A stretch of 64,000 bases of DNA from Isochrysis galbana. Lineage: Eukaryota > Haptophyta > Isochrysidales > Isochrysidaceae. Under the pieces are notes generated by a model that worked only from the letters and a program-made list of their open reading frames with translations, was not told the DNA's origin and ran no database searches. Location of the stretch: assembly GCA_018136815.1 (NCBI GenBank), contig CM030935.1:597382-661381 (forward strand), in the 5' to 3' direction. Of the stretch, positions 51,791 through 61,248 are shown piece after piece (positions within the stretch are counted from its first letter, which is position 1; each line of letters begins with the position of its first letter). The translations under genes and the position numbers were made by a program.

Positions 51791-52150
51791 GAGACGCTCG
51801 AAAACACGAGGCAGTCCGTCAATTCTGCACGTCAACGCGAAAACAAAACTACTTTTTGTGCTCCATGTTGGGATGTTGTGCTATAGAAACGGGCGAACTA
51901 TTGACCGGCGCGTGCTTGGCGGGCACGACTTGTGTGTCTCCGAACGTGAATGGCCCTGGAGATCAGCTGACGGTAATGTCGATGCGTCACATGAAGGGCA
52001 AAAAGACATCGGTCATTTGGGGTCGCTACCATGCGGGCCTGCGAGTGCGGCTCGCGACCCGCGCCCATTGGGGGTCTGGGTTGTTGGTTGTTGTGTTGAA
52101 TGCCCTGCTCATGCCAGATGCCAGAAGGCAGAGCATGGAGCATGGGGTTG
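51791..52150. other. Unassigned DNA, possibly LINE-derived
   Basis: A plus-strand frame (LLTGACLAGTTCVSPNVNGP...) reads protein-like, but I do not recognise it. It directly follows the LINE leader copy, so it may be decayed LINE coding DNA. Confidence 0.35.
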
Positions 52151-52236
52151 ACCGATAGGCCTCCCGGAGGGGAATGGTGCCTGAGAGGGGGGATGCGAGG
52201 CGCCCCCCCATGCTGAACTAAGTATGAACTTAGTTG
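52150..52236 (-). repeat. SINE-like family A, 5' end
   Basis: Inverse orientation. It ends with AACTAAGTATGAACTTAGTT, a perfect 8-bp stem with loop ATGA, preceded by GGCGCCCCCCCATG. Confidence 0.7.
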
Positions 52237-52419
52237 CAAAGTACACAATGATGGCATCGACAATGTCAAGAAGTGACAAACACCGTCCATTCGCCTAACT
52301 GGGTGCTAGAAAGCACGAAAGCACCAGCTGCAAGACTGCAAGACTTCAATCAACTACAACAAGCCCCTGTATGCCTGGCGACCAGGGAAAGGGGGGGAGT
52401 CAGCTCGAGGGCAGCCCCG

Positions 52420-52605
52420 ATGCGGACGTGGGAGTGCGGCTCACGGCCCGCGCCCACGGGGGTCTGGGCCAGATTGATGAGTGCCCAGCCCCTGCCAGAG
52501 GGCAGGGGCTAGGGTTGATTGTACGGGCCCATCCCGGGGGGTGTCCGCGATGGAGTGAGGGGGGCGGGAGGCCTCCATTGACCCCCACTTACAAAAGTAG
52601 GTTGA
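52420..52605 (-). repeat. SINE-like family B copy
   Basis: The block from CAGCCCCTGCC at 52480 to ACTTACAAAAGTAGGTTG at 52605 is the reverse complement of 20837-20945. The word GTGCGGCTCACGGCCCGCGC just before it is also seen near 52045, giving a local duplication of about 40 bp. Confidence 0.65.
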
Positions 52606-53110
52606 GGCAACATACAACATAGAATGGACAATGGTTGGGAATCAGAGGGACTACTCGCCTCCCGCGACTGAGCGCAGAGTATTAATCAAACATCAAAACG
52701 TTGAGATTGAGATCTCTGCGTGCACTTACTTACTATGACCCAATACCGATGCGGTGAAGTCCACACGACAGACTTGGCGGGATTTGTCTTGTCGCGGTGC
52801 GATTCGTAGCGTTCAGTCTTCAGCAATTGTAGACAACTGTCTCCTTTCTTCTTTGCATTCCGATGCTGCCATTCATTGTGGGGGCAAGTATCACTCACCA
52901 TTTCATAGAAGAATGAGGGCATGATTGACGGATGGGTAAGAGAGAGCTTGTTACTCGGAGGGTGAGGTCGCTGCCACGATCGTAATTACACTTATATTCG
53001 TGTGCGCATGACCAAGACAACAAGGTATGAGTAACGAAGGAGAGATGGCAGCAAATGACCGCCACCAATCTGCCGTGCAATGCATAAACAGCAAGCGAGG
53101 GAGCGCGCTG
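52606..53110. other. 3' flank of the Bin3-type gene
   Basis: No gene or repeat recognised in about 500 bp. Confidence 0.4.
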
Positions 53111-53116
53111 CGTGCC

Positions 53117-55765
53117 TCACTTTCTCAGAAGTAGCAGTGGGCGTTTCGCACCACCGCGTGCACCTTGGGCAAAGCCAGCAGGCGCTCCCTCCGCCACCAG
53201 TGGCTCGGTGGGTACGTCGAGCTCCTCACAAGACGCGAAGCCAATTTGCTCTACGAGCACCTCTTGAAAGGCCGTCGGCTTGATCTCGATTCGGCCGTAA
53301 TTGCGCAAGACATGAGGGGCAATACCGGCCGCCTTCCGGTACGAGGACCATGGCTGCGGCTCGAGAAGCAAGAGCCCGCCTGGCCGGAGCGCCGCGTAGA
53401 TACGGCGAAAGAGGCAAAGAAGACCCGCATCTCCAAAGTGGAGATGAATCCACTTCGATGTGGAAAGGCATAGGATGGTATCGTAGACAGCAATGGCCCC
53501 GGGTGTGCCTGGTGTCCCCTTGGAGGGCGGCTCCTGTACGATATTGCAGTGGTGGAAGGCAACGCAACGGGGAAATGCGGCTCCGGGCTCGAAGGGTGTC
53601 GGCTCCTCCCTAGCCCCGCCGAGGCTGACTGCAAAGGAGATAGGGAAGCTGGCCGATGCGCCGTCCGCCACGTTGGGCGCAGTCTGGGCTTCAGAGGCAA
53701 CGGGTTTTGTGGAGACACCAAGAAACATGCGTCGGAAGTCGGAATTAGACAGCATGCGATCACCCCCGGGTTCCGGCGCATTGGTGGAGGGGGCCGCAGG
53801 CGGGGCTGCCGGCACAGGCGTGGAAACGGCCGGCACAGGCGTAGACGCAGGAGGCTGAGGCGCAGGCGTAGACGCAGGAGGCTCACGAGCTGCCGATGAT
53901 TGCGTGGTTGCAGTTCCGTCAGACGCTGCTGTCGTCGACGCTCTCGGGCCCTCGCTCACCACAGTCCCTTGCCGCGCCACCAATGCCCTTGCTTTGCTCA
54001 CAAGTGTTGCGTCAATGTCGAAACCTACCATTGACCGCACGCTATACACACGTGCAACGGATGCGCTGACCAACCCAGCATTGCATCCGATGTCGCACAC
54101 ATCTTTCCCGGTGAACCACTCCTGGCGAAACGCGCGCAGGCGCACGTCGATTGGGCCCCTCGAGCTGAGCGAAGAGGGCACAAGGCGATACGAATAGTAC
54201 GAGTCGTAGTTGCCGTAGGGATATTGAGCCTTCGAATGACGATTCATGCCTCGCCCGAGTCCTCGGCCCCGACCATTCCCTTTCCCTCTTCCCACGGGGA
54301 TCCCGGCAACTGCTAGCGCTTCATCCAATGCTGGCTGCAAGGTATTCTCGATCTTGTTGGCATCAGAAGATTCCCGATGAGCCTCAGATGCACGTCTTGT
54401 GGCAGCAGCTGAGGCTTGTGGAGTGGCCCTGCCGTTTCCTCCGTCGCCACACCCAGTGTCAACTTGCCCGCGGCCGCTGTTGTGACCGTCTCTGCCCCGC
54501 TGCTCTGCAGCAGCAGCAGCCTCCATGCGCTTCCGCTTCCTTCGTTGCTCCTTCCTGCGTTTGGTGTCGCGCGATGCGCTAACGCCGGCGGCATGAGGAA
54601 CGCTACCACAATCATCCTTTGGGGCAACGCTTGTCCTAATCTGTTTGGCCTTTTCCCCCTCGGGCCCCTCTGAGGCAGGCAGGCGCTCAACTTGCACCTC
54701 TCTGATCTCCTCCCTTCCAATGTTCTGGTGTTGAGCATCAAGATTCCCGCTGACGATTCTGCGAGCACAAGTACCAGTCTTCGTAGAGCTGGAGTCGTTG
54801 GCAACGCTTTTCGCCTCTTCGGCATCCCGCTGTTGCCTCTCGCGTGCAAGCCTGTCCGTGCCGCCGCCTTTGTCAGCTGTATCCTCATCGTTGCGGCCTT
54901 TCCGTCTCTTCTTAGGGGCCCTAGAAATTTCAGTATTGTCACGAGCACCAAGGCCCTCGGGGACGTCTTGATTTGCCTTCTGCGAGCTCGCCTCATCTTG
55001 TGGATATAGATAGGTCAATACAGTATCTAGGCAAGCTGCGTCTTTAGCCCGCCGCGCCGCACGCTCCCTTCCATCAGTGGGCATGTCACCAGCGTCAATG
55101 TGTGAGATCGCACTTCTATGTTCCCGGTCCTTCCGCTTCTTGTCTTTTCGCACTTTCTTGAGTCGTTTGTCGTCGTTGAGTATCTGATCATCATCATCCC
55201 CCAAGGAGTCGCTTTTCCGCTTGTCATCACGATGCTGTAACACGGAGACCGCCCGACCATCGTGCGGGTCCATCGCGAGTCTTTGCGCAACATCGGATCC
55301 AGCCTCAGCACGCAGCGGTGCCGCCTCCGCCTGATCGGCGACTGCCATGCTGCAACCGCCGCGGTCGCTGCTGTGCTTGGCTGCTCGTGCTGCTTCCTTG
55401 ACAGCGCGTCGCGCCTGCCGCTTGGCGTCGCGCCGCTGCGCGTGCCCAGAGCGCTCGATGTGACCATTCGCGGTCATGCGATAGACCTTGCCGACAGCAA
55501 AACCAGCGGCGTGGAGCTGCGAGGGCGTCGGCTCCTCTGGACCACGCTGGCTTTGGGTCTGCTTTTCGCTGTGTGAGAGTCGCCCAGCTGCGCACGCGCC
55601 GTCCAGGTCATCCCATGCAAGTGCTGCGGCATGTGAAGCGGGGCTGGCCTGTCTGGCGGCCCACGTCTTACCCTTGCACAGCGCACGCTCCGCTTGCGCC
55701 TGCGTCTGCCGCCGTTTCGTCGAGAGGTGCGAGTGGACAGCGGCGGCGAGCGCCTCGGAGCGCAT
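53117..55765 (-). CDS. Bin3/MEPCE-type RNA 5'-methylphosphate capping methyltransferase
   Basis: A single exon of 882 residues. The C-terminal ~370 residues are the Bin3 domain, which uses SAM to methylate the 5' gamma-phosphate of 7SK, U6 or similar small RNAs in the nucleus. Signatures: YPYGNYDSYYSYR (about residue 513), DVCDIGCNAGLVS (SAM motif, about 560), SMVGFDIDATLV, then YDTILCLSTSKWIHLHFGDA and LRPGGLLLLEPQPWSSYRK, and the C-terminal IEIKPTAFQEVLVEQIGFAS. The match to human MEPCE runs through to the last residues. A Pro/Thr/Ala-rich insertion of about 150 residues separates SAM motif II from VAFHHCNIVQEP; the human enzyme also has a shorter insertion there. The N-terminal 500 residues are Lys/Arg-rich, disordered-looking and unassigned. 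Confidence 0.9.
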   Translation of the reverse strand: MRSEALAAAVHSHLSTKRRQTQAQAERALCKGKTWAARQASPASHAAALAWDDLDGACAAGRLSHSEKQTQSQRGPEEPTPSQLHAAGFAVGKVYRMTANGHIERSGHAQRRDAKRQARRAVKEAARAAKHSSDRGGCSMAVADQAEAAPLRAEAGSDVAQRLAMDPHDGRAVSVLQHRDDKRKSDSLGDDDDQILNDDKRLKKVRKDKKRKDREHRSAISHIDAGDMPTDGRERAARRAKDAACLDTVLTYLYPQDEASSQKANQDVPEGLGARDNTEISRAPKKRRKGRNDEDTADKGGGTDRLARERQQRDAEEAKSVANDSSSTKTGTCARRIVSGNLDAQHQNIGREEIREVQVERLPASEGPEGEKAKQIRTSVAPKDDCGSVPHAAGVSASRDTKRRKEQRRKRKRMEAAAAAEQRGRDGHNSGRGQVDTGCGDGGNGRATPQASAAATRRASEAHRESSDANKIENTLQPALDEALAVAGIPVGRGKGNGRGRGLGRGMNRHSKAQYPYGNYDSYYSYRLVPSSLSSRGPIDVRLRAFRQEWFTGKDVCDIGCNAGLVSASVARVYSVRSMVGFDIDATLVSKARALVARQGTVVSEGPRASTTAASDGTATTQSSAAREPPASTPAPQPPASTPVPAVSTPVPAAPPAAPSTNAPEPGGDRMLSNSDFRRMFLGVSTKPVASEAQTAPNVADGASASFPISFAVSLGGAREEPTPFEPGAAFPRCVAFHHCNIVQEPPSKGTPGTPGAIAVYDTILCLSTSKWIHLHFGDAGLLCLFRRIYAALRPGGLLLLEPQPWSSYRKAAGIAPHVLRNYGRIEIKPTAFQEVLVEQIGFASCEELDVPTEPLVAEGAPAGFAQGARGGAKRPLLLLRK

Positions 55766-56246
55766 CGGGACGGCGGACGCGCGCGGGGAGCGCGGGTGTC
55801 GGATTGAATCTTGTGTAGTACTCGGTACTCCTACCTAGCTAATTCCTAGCACAATTGTTCTCCCCCTCGGTATTTTGGCCCCTTGAGGCTTTAGGCTTTA
55901 CAGTAGGGGCGCACCATTAAGAAAACAGAGAATTTTGTCCTCTATACTTTCCTTAGCGATCGGCCGCGAGACCATAGGAGTTTCTTAAGCTGGGTTTCTT
56001 GCGCGGATTGCCGAGAGCTACAATATGTATAGAGGTTTCTTAGCGTGCTGCTTTCTTGTGATGGTGACCGGCGCCCCTACCCCTAGTTTCTAGTTTCTTG
56101 CTACGGTCTACGGTGGCGCCTCACCTCCTCTCTTCCTCGCTGTCTGATGAGCTTACGTTGCGAAGAACTAGGTTTTTGCCAATTTTTGCACTTAGAAAAC
56201 AAGGGCGAGCGTGAAGATGAGTGACGAGCAGTGAGCAGTGATCGCC
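55766..56246. other. Upstream of the Bin3-type gene
   Basis: About 480 bp with no gene recognised. TTTCTTAGC/TTTCTTGC-type words recur (55980-56100). It ends at the left tip of the 2.4-kb element. Confidence 0.4.
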
Positions 56247-56699
56247 AAGTCGCGTTCCGTCAAAAGAGGGCCAGCTAAAGTGCTTGTTTTCTTTTTGGGT
56301 AGCCACACTATTATTATTATTACATAGCTAATTACGCTCCCCCACTCTCAACACACGCGGTAACCCCCAGCTACGCGGGCTGAGTTTTCATCTTCTTCGT
56401 CTTTTTCTCACATCCCTCTTCCTCAATGTCGTTCTGCTGGCAGGCAGAGTGGCTCGGAACGCGAATCGGAGGGACGGAGGGCGTAGAAAAGGGCGCGGCG
56501 AGCAGATACCGCTTACTTGGGACTCGTAGGGACTCGTAGACTCGAAAGGATGACTCGGAAGACTCGGGGCTTGGGGGTACTCAGGGGGCTGCAGGTCACC
56601 AACAGGCGATACAGTGGCTAAAAAAACACAAATCAACACTCTGCACTCAAACATTAACAGTAACAGGCCGGAAACATTCATTCATTAAACGGACCCCCT

Positions 56700-57340
56700 C
56701 TGGTGAGCAGAATCAGGAGTGCCCACCAGAAAAAGAGGAGAGAGAGAGAGAGAGCGAGAGAGCGAGAGAACGAAGGCTCGAGGGTCAAAACACAATTCGG
56801 ACTCCGGCTCGGTCGGACTTACGGAATAAAATCCGGTGCCCTCGCAAATCCTGCCTCGAGTCTCGAGGCTCGAGCCTCGAGATTCGAGTTTCCCCCGCGC
56901 GAACTCGCGACGAGAGCACTCGAGTCTCGAGGTGGAACTCGAGTTTCCCCCCGCGCGAACTCGAGGCTCGCGGTGGGACCTCGAGTTCCGAGAGAACGAC
57001 GACCGTTGCAGAACGCTGTGGGACAGCGCTGGAAGACATCGCTGATCGCTGAGAGACACCGCTGAAGGACACCGCGGGAGGACACCGCTGAGAGACAGCG
57101 CTGAGAGACACCGCTGAAGGACCTCCGCGCGGGGGGGGGAAGGAAAGAGAACACGGCGTCTCGCCGCGCGGACGCGGAAGAGAACCGCCGTCTCGGCGGA
57201 GGGGGGGGGGAACAGCGGAGGGAGGGGGGGGGAACAGCGGAGGGGGGGGGAACGCGGAGGGGGGGAAGCGGAGGGGGGGGGGGGAACGCGGGGGGGGGGG
57301 GGGAAGCGGAGGGGGGCGACCTATTCGGCGATAGAGAAGC
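56700..57340. repeat. Low-complexity and minisatellite DNA inside the element
   Basis: It includes an (GA)-rich run (56739-56770), a TCGAG/CTCGAG-rich minisatellite (56850-56960), a run of GACACCGCTGAGAGACA-type units (57040-57120) and several long G tracts (57130-57312). The 344-codon minus-strand Pro/Ser-rich frame over 56819-57853 is probably a product of this composition. It starts without an ATG. Confidence 0.6.
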
Positions 57341-57891
57341 TCGAGAATCAGCGGCGGACGGCGCGCTAAGGCTCGATGAAGTAGGAAACTTGGGCTCGAA
57401 CTCGGACTCGTGGGGCAGTAAACGGTGTTGACTCGTGACAGGCTGGGGCTCGTACTTGGGAAGAGAGGGTGGGGGGCCGGAGGTCGGCGCTCCCATCGAC
57501 GCGGCGGAAGAAGAGGACGAGGACGGTGGTAACTCGACGATTCTTGGACTTGTAGGGGGGCTCACGGTGGCGTGAGTGGAAGGGGATAACTGTATCTTCA
57601 ACGGAGGCTCAGACTCGTAATCTGGAGATTTCCCGGGGTTCGGATTGGGCGGTAACGGTGTGGACTTGGCGGCCTCAAGGGAGGACGGCGGCGGTTGGGA
57701 TTTCGTGGCTTTGGGGAGGGAGGCTTTGGGTTCTGTAGGGAGTGGCATGGGGTAGCGGTTCAACGGTCGGAGTTGGTAGAGAGGCGGTGGCGAGGGGAGC
57801 GAGAGAGGTTTCTCCCGATCTGCTTTCGACATCTGGCGAGCACCCCGCTTCACTCTCCTCTTCCCTCCTCCACAAGCCTCGCTCCTTCGCC

Positions 57892-58428
57892 ATGGGCCAG
57901 TACTTTGTCTTCATCGCCAAGCGACTCGGTCACCGCACCTACGAGGAGGTCCGCAGCCCAGCCTTCAGGTTCTGCGAGCACATGGAGGAGGGCATGAGCG
58001 GCGCCATCCTGGCGATGCTGCTCGTCACAGCCTCTGGCATGGGCCGTGGATGTGGAGACTTCCGCGTGGATCTGGCCAAGGAACGCTACCCGTCGATGTG
58101 GGCACTCATCAAGCCATACATGGGCCGTTGGTGCAAGGCAACCCTCATGCTCGTCGGCGACTACTCCGACGAGTACGACAGGATCCCCAAGACCAAGTAC
58201 ATTGGAGACGAGGCCGCCGTCGCGTACCTGTGCATGGAATACATCATGGCGGTCGCGTACGCTGAAACGAATCCCATGGAGCAAGTGCACCGAGCAGCTG
58301 GCAAACTCTACATGGAGAACAAGAAGGCCGTCCTCGCATGCGTCACGGACCTCGCCACCCAAGATCAGCCAAGCGACATCGTCGCTTGCCAGCAGAACGA
58401 CATCGAGGATCGAGGAAGAGGGATGTGA
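57892..58428 (+). CDS. MGQY-family protein, intact copy
   Basis: 178 residues, starting MGQYFVFIAKRLGHRTYEEV. Visible parts: EGMSGAILAMLLVTASGMGR, GCGDFRVDLAKERYPSMWAL, MGRWCKATLMLVGDYSDEYD and DEAAVAYLCMEYIMAVAYAE. The MGQY start and the GCGDF / GRW / LVGDYSDE spacing recall an uncharacterised family (members starting MGQYW or MGQYY) found in fungi, protists and large DNA viruses; this is from memory, not checked. Gly2 could be myristoylated (inference). No enzyme motif is recognised. The frameshifted paralogue at 4858-5395 shows that the gene moves with the AAGTCGCG-tipped element. The start follows CTCCACAAGCCTCGCTCC and matches in both copies. Confidence 0.75.
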   Translation: MGQYFVFIAKRLGHRTYEEVRSPAFRFCEHMEEGMSGAILAMLLVTASGMGRGCGDFRVDLAKERYPSMWALIKPYMGRWCKATLMLVGDYSDEYDRIPKTKYIGDEAAVAYLCMEYIMAVAYAETNPMEQVHRAAGKLYMENKKAVLACVTDLATQDQPSDIVACQQNDIEDRGRGM

Positions 58429-58705
58429 GAAAAAGACGAAGAAGATGAGAACTCAGCCCGCGTAGCTGGGGGTTACCGCGTGTGTTGAGAGTGGGGGAGC
58501 GTGATTAGCTTTGTACTCATCTTCGTAATAATAATATTGTTGTGGCTACCTAAAAAGAAAACAAGCACATATGGATGACAACAAAATCACCTGGCCCTCT
58601 TTTGACGGAACGCGACTTAGGTTGGGCCGAACAATAAAGTATTAATTTCTACTCTCTAGCTTTTTGGGTCTTATTTGATGAGAAGTGTTGCATCCTGTCG
58701 CGCGG

Positions 58706-59728
58706 ATGGGCGTCGGCCGCGCTGCCCTCTACATCGGCGTCCTGGCCGTGACACCCGATGCGCTGATGCTGAGGGTGATACGAGAAAGTGGCGCGTCCAC
58801 CGTCGTTATCCTCATCTGGAGGTACCTGCTCAGCTCTAGTGGCCTCGCTCTTACCGCGATCTGGCTACGGGGAGGCAGCAGCCAGCTGCACTTGCAGATG
58901 TCCAACGCACCGTTCCGTTGGCTGTGTGCGACGGCGGTGCTGCAATCGCTCACGAATATGGGTTTTGCTGTCTCACTTATCCTCGTCGAGCCCTCGCGCG
59001 CACTTATCCTGATCTCTCTTGCACCATTCTGGGCGGTGCTTCTCTGCAGGATGCTCCTAGGAGAGGTCGTTGATCCACGCACTCTCTGCACAATCACCTG
59101 CGCCTTTTGCGCCGTTGGGCTGGTGTTCGGGCCAGCTCTGATGGGTCAAGACGAGCGATCAAATGGGATTCGTCGCCAGTCCGCATCGGAGCTGGATATT
59201 CTACCAGCGGCCACAGGGTTGATCATGGCAGCATTTGTAGTGTCCACGCGCCAACTCACACAGCGCTATCCTATCGCGTCTGGGCCTATAATACCAGCTT
59301 TGGGGACACTATTATCCTTGCTCATTGTCCTTGGATTTGCTGTCTACACAAAGGAGCCAAGCCTCTTGCCTCCAGCAACTAGGAGCAGTGTCATCGCGAT
59401 CGGTCTGAACGGCATAGCTGTTATGTTGTACTACATCGGGATTGCGCTTGCTGCAAAGGAGGTGCCGCCTGAGGAGACAGCTGTCGTCTTGTTGCTCGAA
59501 ACTGCGCTCGCTCCGGTATGGATTTACGCCTGGTTCAGTGACGTGCCATCAATCTATACCATTGCAGGGGGGCTACTATTGATAACCACCCTCATAGTCA
59601 AAGAAGCTGCTGGCGCTCAAGGTGTCAAGCCCTCAAGGGCACGCGAGCCAAATGGCACAAATGCAAATGCTCCGGAATGCACACCTTGTTTGAGTGCACA
59701 CACACACACCAGCAGTTCTGTAGCGTAA
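58706..59728 (+). CDS. EamA/DMT-family transporter
   Basis: 340 residues; the ATG at 58706 is chosen because the codons upstream in frame have no ATG. About ten hydrophobic helices form two halves: first ALYIGVLAVTPDALMLRVIR, IWRYLLSSSGLALTAIWL, LIRISLAPFWAVLL-type helix (LILISLAPFWAVLLCRMLLG), TITCAFCAVGLVFGPALM; second AATGLIMAAFVVSTRQLTQ, ALGTLLSLLIVLGFAVY, VIAIGLNGIAVMLYYIGIAL, TAVVLLLETALAPVWIYAWF, TIAGGLLLITTLIVKEAAG. The E(T/S)ALAPVW motif before the last helix is typical of EamA permeases. The substrate is unknown (metabolite or drug efflux). The C-terminal tail is polar and ends in a His/Thr run. Confidence 0.88.
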   Translation: MGVGRAALYIGVLAVTPDALMLRVIRESGASTVVILIWRYLLSSSGLALTAIWLRGGSSQLHLQMSNAPFRWLCATAVLQSLTNMGFAVSLILVEPSRALILISLAPFWAVLLCRMLLGEVVDPRTLCTITCAFCAVGLVFGPALMGQDERSNGIRRQSASELDILPAATGLIMAAFVVSTRQLTQRYPIASGPIIPALGTLLSLLIVLGFAVYTKEPSLLPPATRSSVIAIGLNGIAVMLYYIGIALAAKEVPPEETAVVLLLETALAPVWIYAWFSDVPSIYTIAGGLLLITTLIVKEAAGAQGVKPSRAREPNGTNANAPECTPCLSAHTHTSSSVA

Positions 59729-59835
59729 CCACAAAAAATTAATTAATGTTATATCCTAGCGAACCCCACTAGCTAATTGGACACAACTTTTCAGTCCCGG
59801 AATCCCGCCATGCCTTACGAGCCGGGTGTAACCTC
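59729..59835 (+). repeat. 3' end of SINE-like family A
   Basis: TTAATGTTATATCCTAGC, then CCCCACTAGCTAATTGGACA, CAACTTTTCAG and CCGCCATGCC, matches 16849-16920 in the same orientation, including the A/T-rich edge. The rest of the element is absent. Confidence 0.7.
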
Positions 59836-59841
59836 GCCAAG

Positions 59842-60045
59842 ATGCGCGTCGGCTCGCTGCGATCGGCCCCTTCCCGCGCGCGCCACTTCATGCGCCGATA
59901 CCACACGCTCCTCCAGCGCGTCGCCGCCGGCGAAGTCGCCCTCCGCCACGTCGGCACAGAACATATGGCGGCCGATTTCCGATTTCCTCACGAAATGGCT
60001 GCCCAAGCGCAAGCTCAAGCTCGACGCGTGCGTGCGTTATGCGTT
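59842..60045 (+). pseudogene. Copia RNase H C-terminal fragment, frameshifted
   Basis: Plus strand: HFMRRYHTLLQRVAAGEVAL, RHVGTEHMAADF, then a frameshift and LTKWLPKRKLKL. This is the HV-x-T-x2-M-x-AD-x-LTK tail of Ty1/Copia polyproteins. The shift is caused by a 7-bp tandem duplication, CGATTTC at 59973-59979 and 59980-59986; one copy would restore ADF-LTKW. Confidence 0.8.
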
Positions 60046-61240
60046 ATGCGACCAACGACCAACGCTTGGGCCCATGCCTCCGCTTGAGCTCACCTGCCCC
60101 CTGCCCCGTCTCCCCCCTCCCCGCCTTCTACGATGCGCACGCCTCCCGGACAGCGGCTCTCGCATCGGGGGGGGGGGGGGGGTTGCGGGTAAAGGGGAGG
60201 CCTTGTAGCACACTTCCTCCTCGTATGTTGCCCTTTTTTTGGTTCTCCCGCGCGACTCCCTCTCCGTCGCCGCGCCCCAGTTCCCCTCTCCCCCGCATCG
60301 TCCCGAATCGGCCCGTCTCCTCTCTCCTCTCCTCTCCCCGGTTCCCCCCGCGGAAGCCCTCTCCTCCCTCTCCCTTCCCGTCTTTCCCCGAGTGCTTCCT
60401 TGAGTTTCCGGCCCCCTGGTTGTCTATTTCTTTCCCGCGCGGTTCCCCTTCCCCCCGCGCGCGTGACGTGTGACGTTTTCTCCCGGTGTCCCGTATACGC
60501 TCTGCGCCATCGCTCGAGCGCCCTCTGTGCCCCTCCTGTCTGCTCTTCGTCTCTGCTCCGGTGCTGCAGTGCTCCGTGATGGCCGAGAGTGCGCCCATGT
60601 CATCGGCCCCGTGCCCCCGCGCGCTCCCTCGGCTCCTCATTGCTCACCCTCCATGTTCCAAGTGAGCCACACATCTCATGTAACATCTCATCTCCCACTC
60701 ACACCCAGCCACACCACAGCAACAGCTCCACTCAGCCCACCACACAAGTATGTCCACCTCTTTTATTTTTTTCGCCAGAGCAAACCGTGATCGGGCAGGC
60801 AGCGAGCCATGCTAACCAAGCAAGCCGCACAAGTGCACAAGCAGGACAAACGGACAAACTACATGCTAGGGGCGCGAGAAGGGAGTCACGAGTCACGCAT
60901 TGCGCGCATGGACGCCTGGCCGCGAAGCCGCGCGCTTCCGATCTACACAAAAATCACTGGGGTGACACCCTTGCATCTTTGTCCTTTCCCCTGTCCGCGA
61001 CGTTGAACGCCTCTCTCCCTTGTCCCTTGACCCTTAACTAAAGGCATATGCATGCTCGTGGAGGTACTTCATCGTATCGGGGAATGAGTGATACCCCAGG
61101 GACGGTAGCTGCGAGGAAAAGTGCGTCACCTCGATCTGACGATGATACAGATGGCACGCCGTGTCGATGCAGGAAGAACAAGTTGCAATTGTGTCCATGG
61201 ACTCTATCGTTGTTGATCTGGCAGGAAGCACAAGAGCTCA
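60046..61240. other. C/T-rich DNA and 3' flank of the next gene
   Basis: No gene recognised. A G tract lies at 60168-60182, pyrimidine-rich blocks at 60220-60470, and CAC-rich sequence at 60660-60750 resembling 4560-4650. The frames are Pro/Ser-rich. Confidence 0.4.
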
Positions 61241-61248
61241 TGGGATCA

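Larger units (their letters stand above)
56247..58618 (+). mobile_element. 2.4-kb element with ~200-bp inverted ends and MGQY gene
   Basis: The left tip AAGTCGCGTTCCGTCAAAAG (56247) and its inverse at 58618 bound a 2372-bp unit. The ends stay inversely similar inward to 56443 and 58388, including TGTTTTCTTTTT, CTCCCCCACTCTCAACACAC and GGTAACCCCCAGCTACGCGG. The right arm is ~33 bp longer near its tip. Because the right arm includes the last codons of the MGQY gene, the left arm is an inverted copy of the gene's 3' end. No clear target duplication is seen. The right tip lies 88 bp from the ATG of the transporter at 58706. Copies of the tip occur at 4656, 11789 and, degenerate, 36583. Confidence 0.75.

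Noticed and set aside
56819-57853. 344-codon Pro/Ser-rich protein on the minus strand of the 2.4-kb element
   Set aside because: It starts without ATG, lies over G tracts and CTCGAG/GACACCGCTG minisatellites, and is absent from the related copy at 4.7-5.4 kb.
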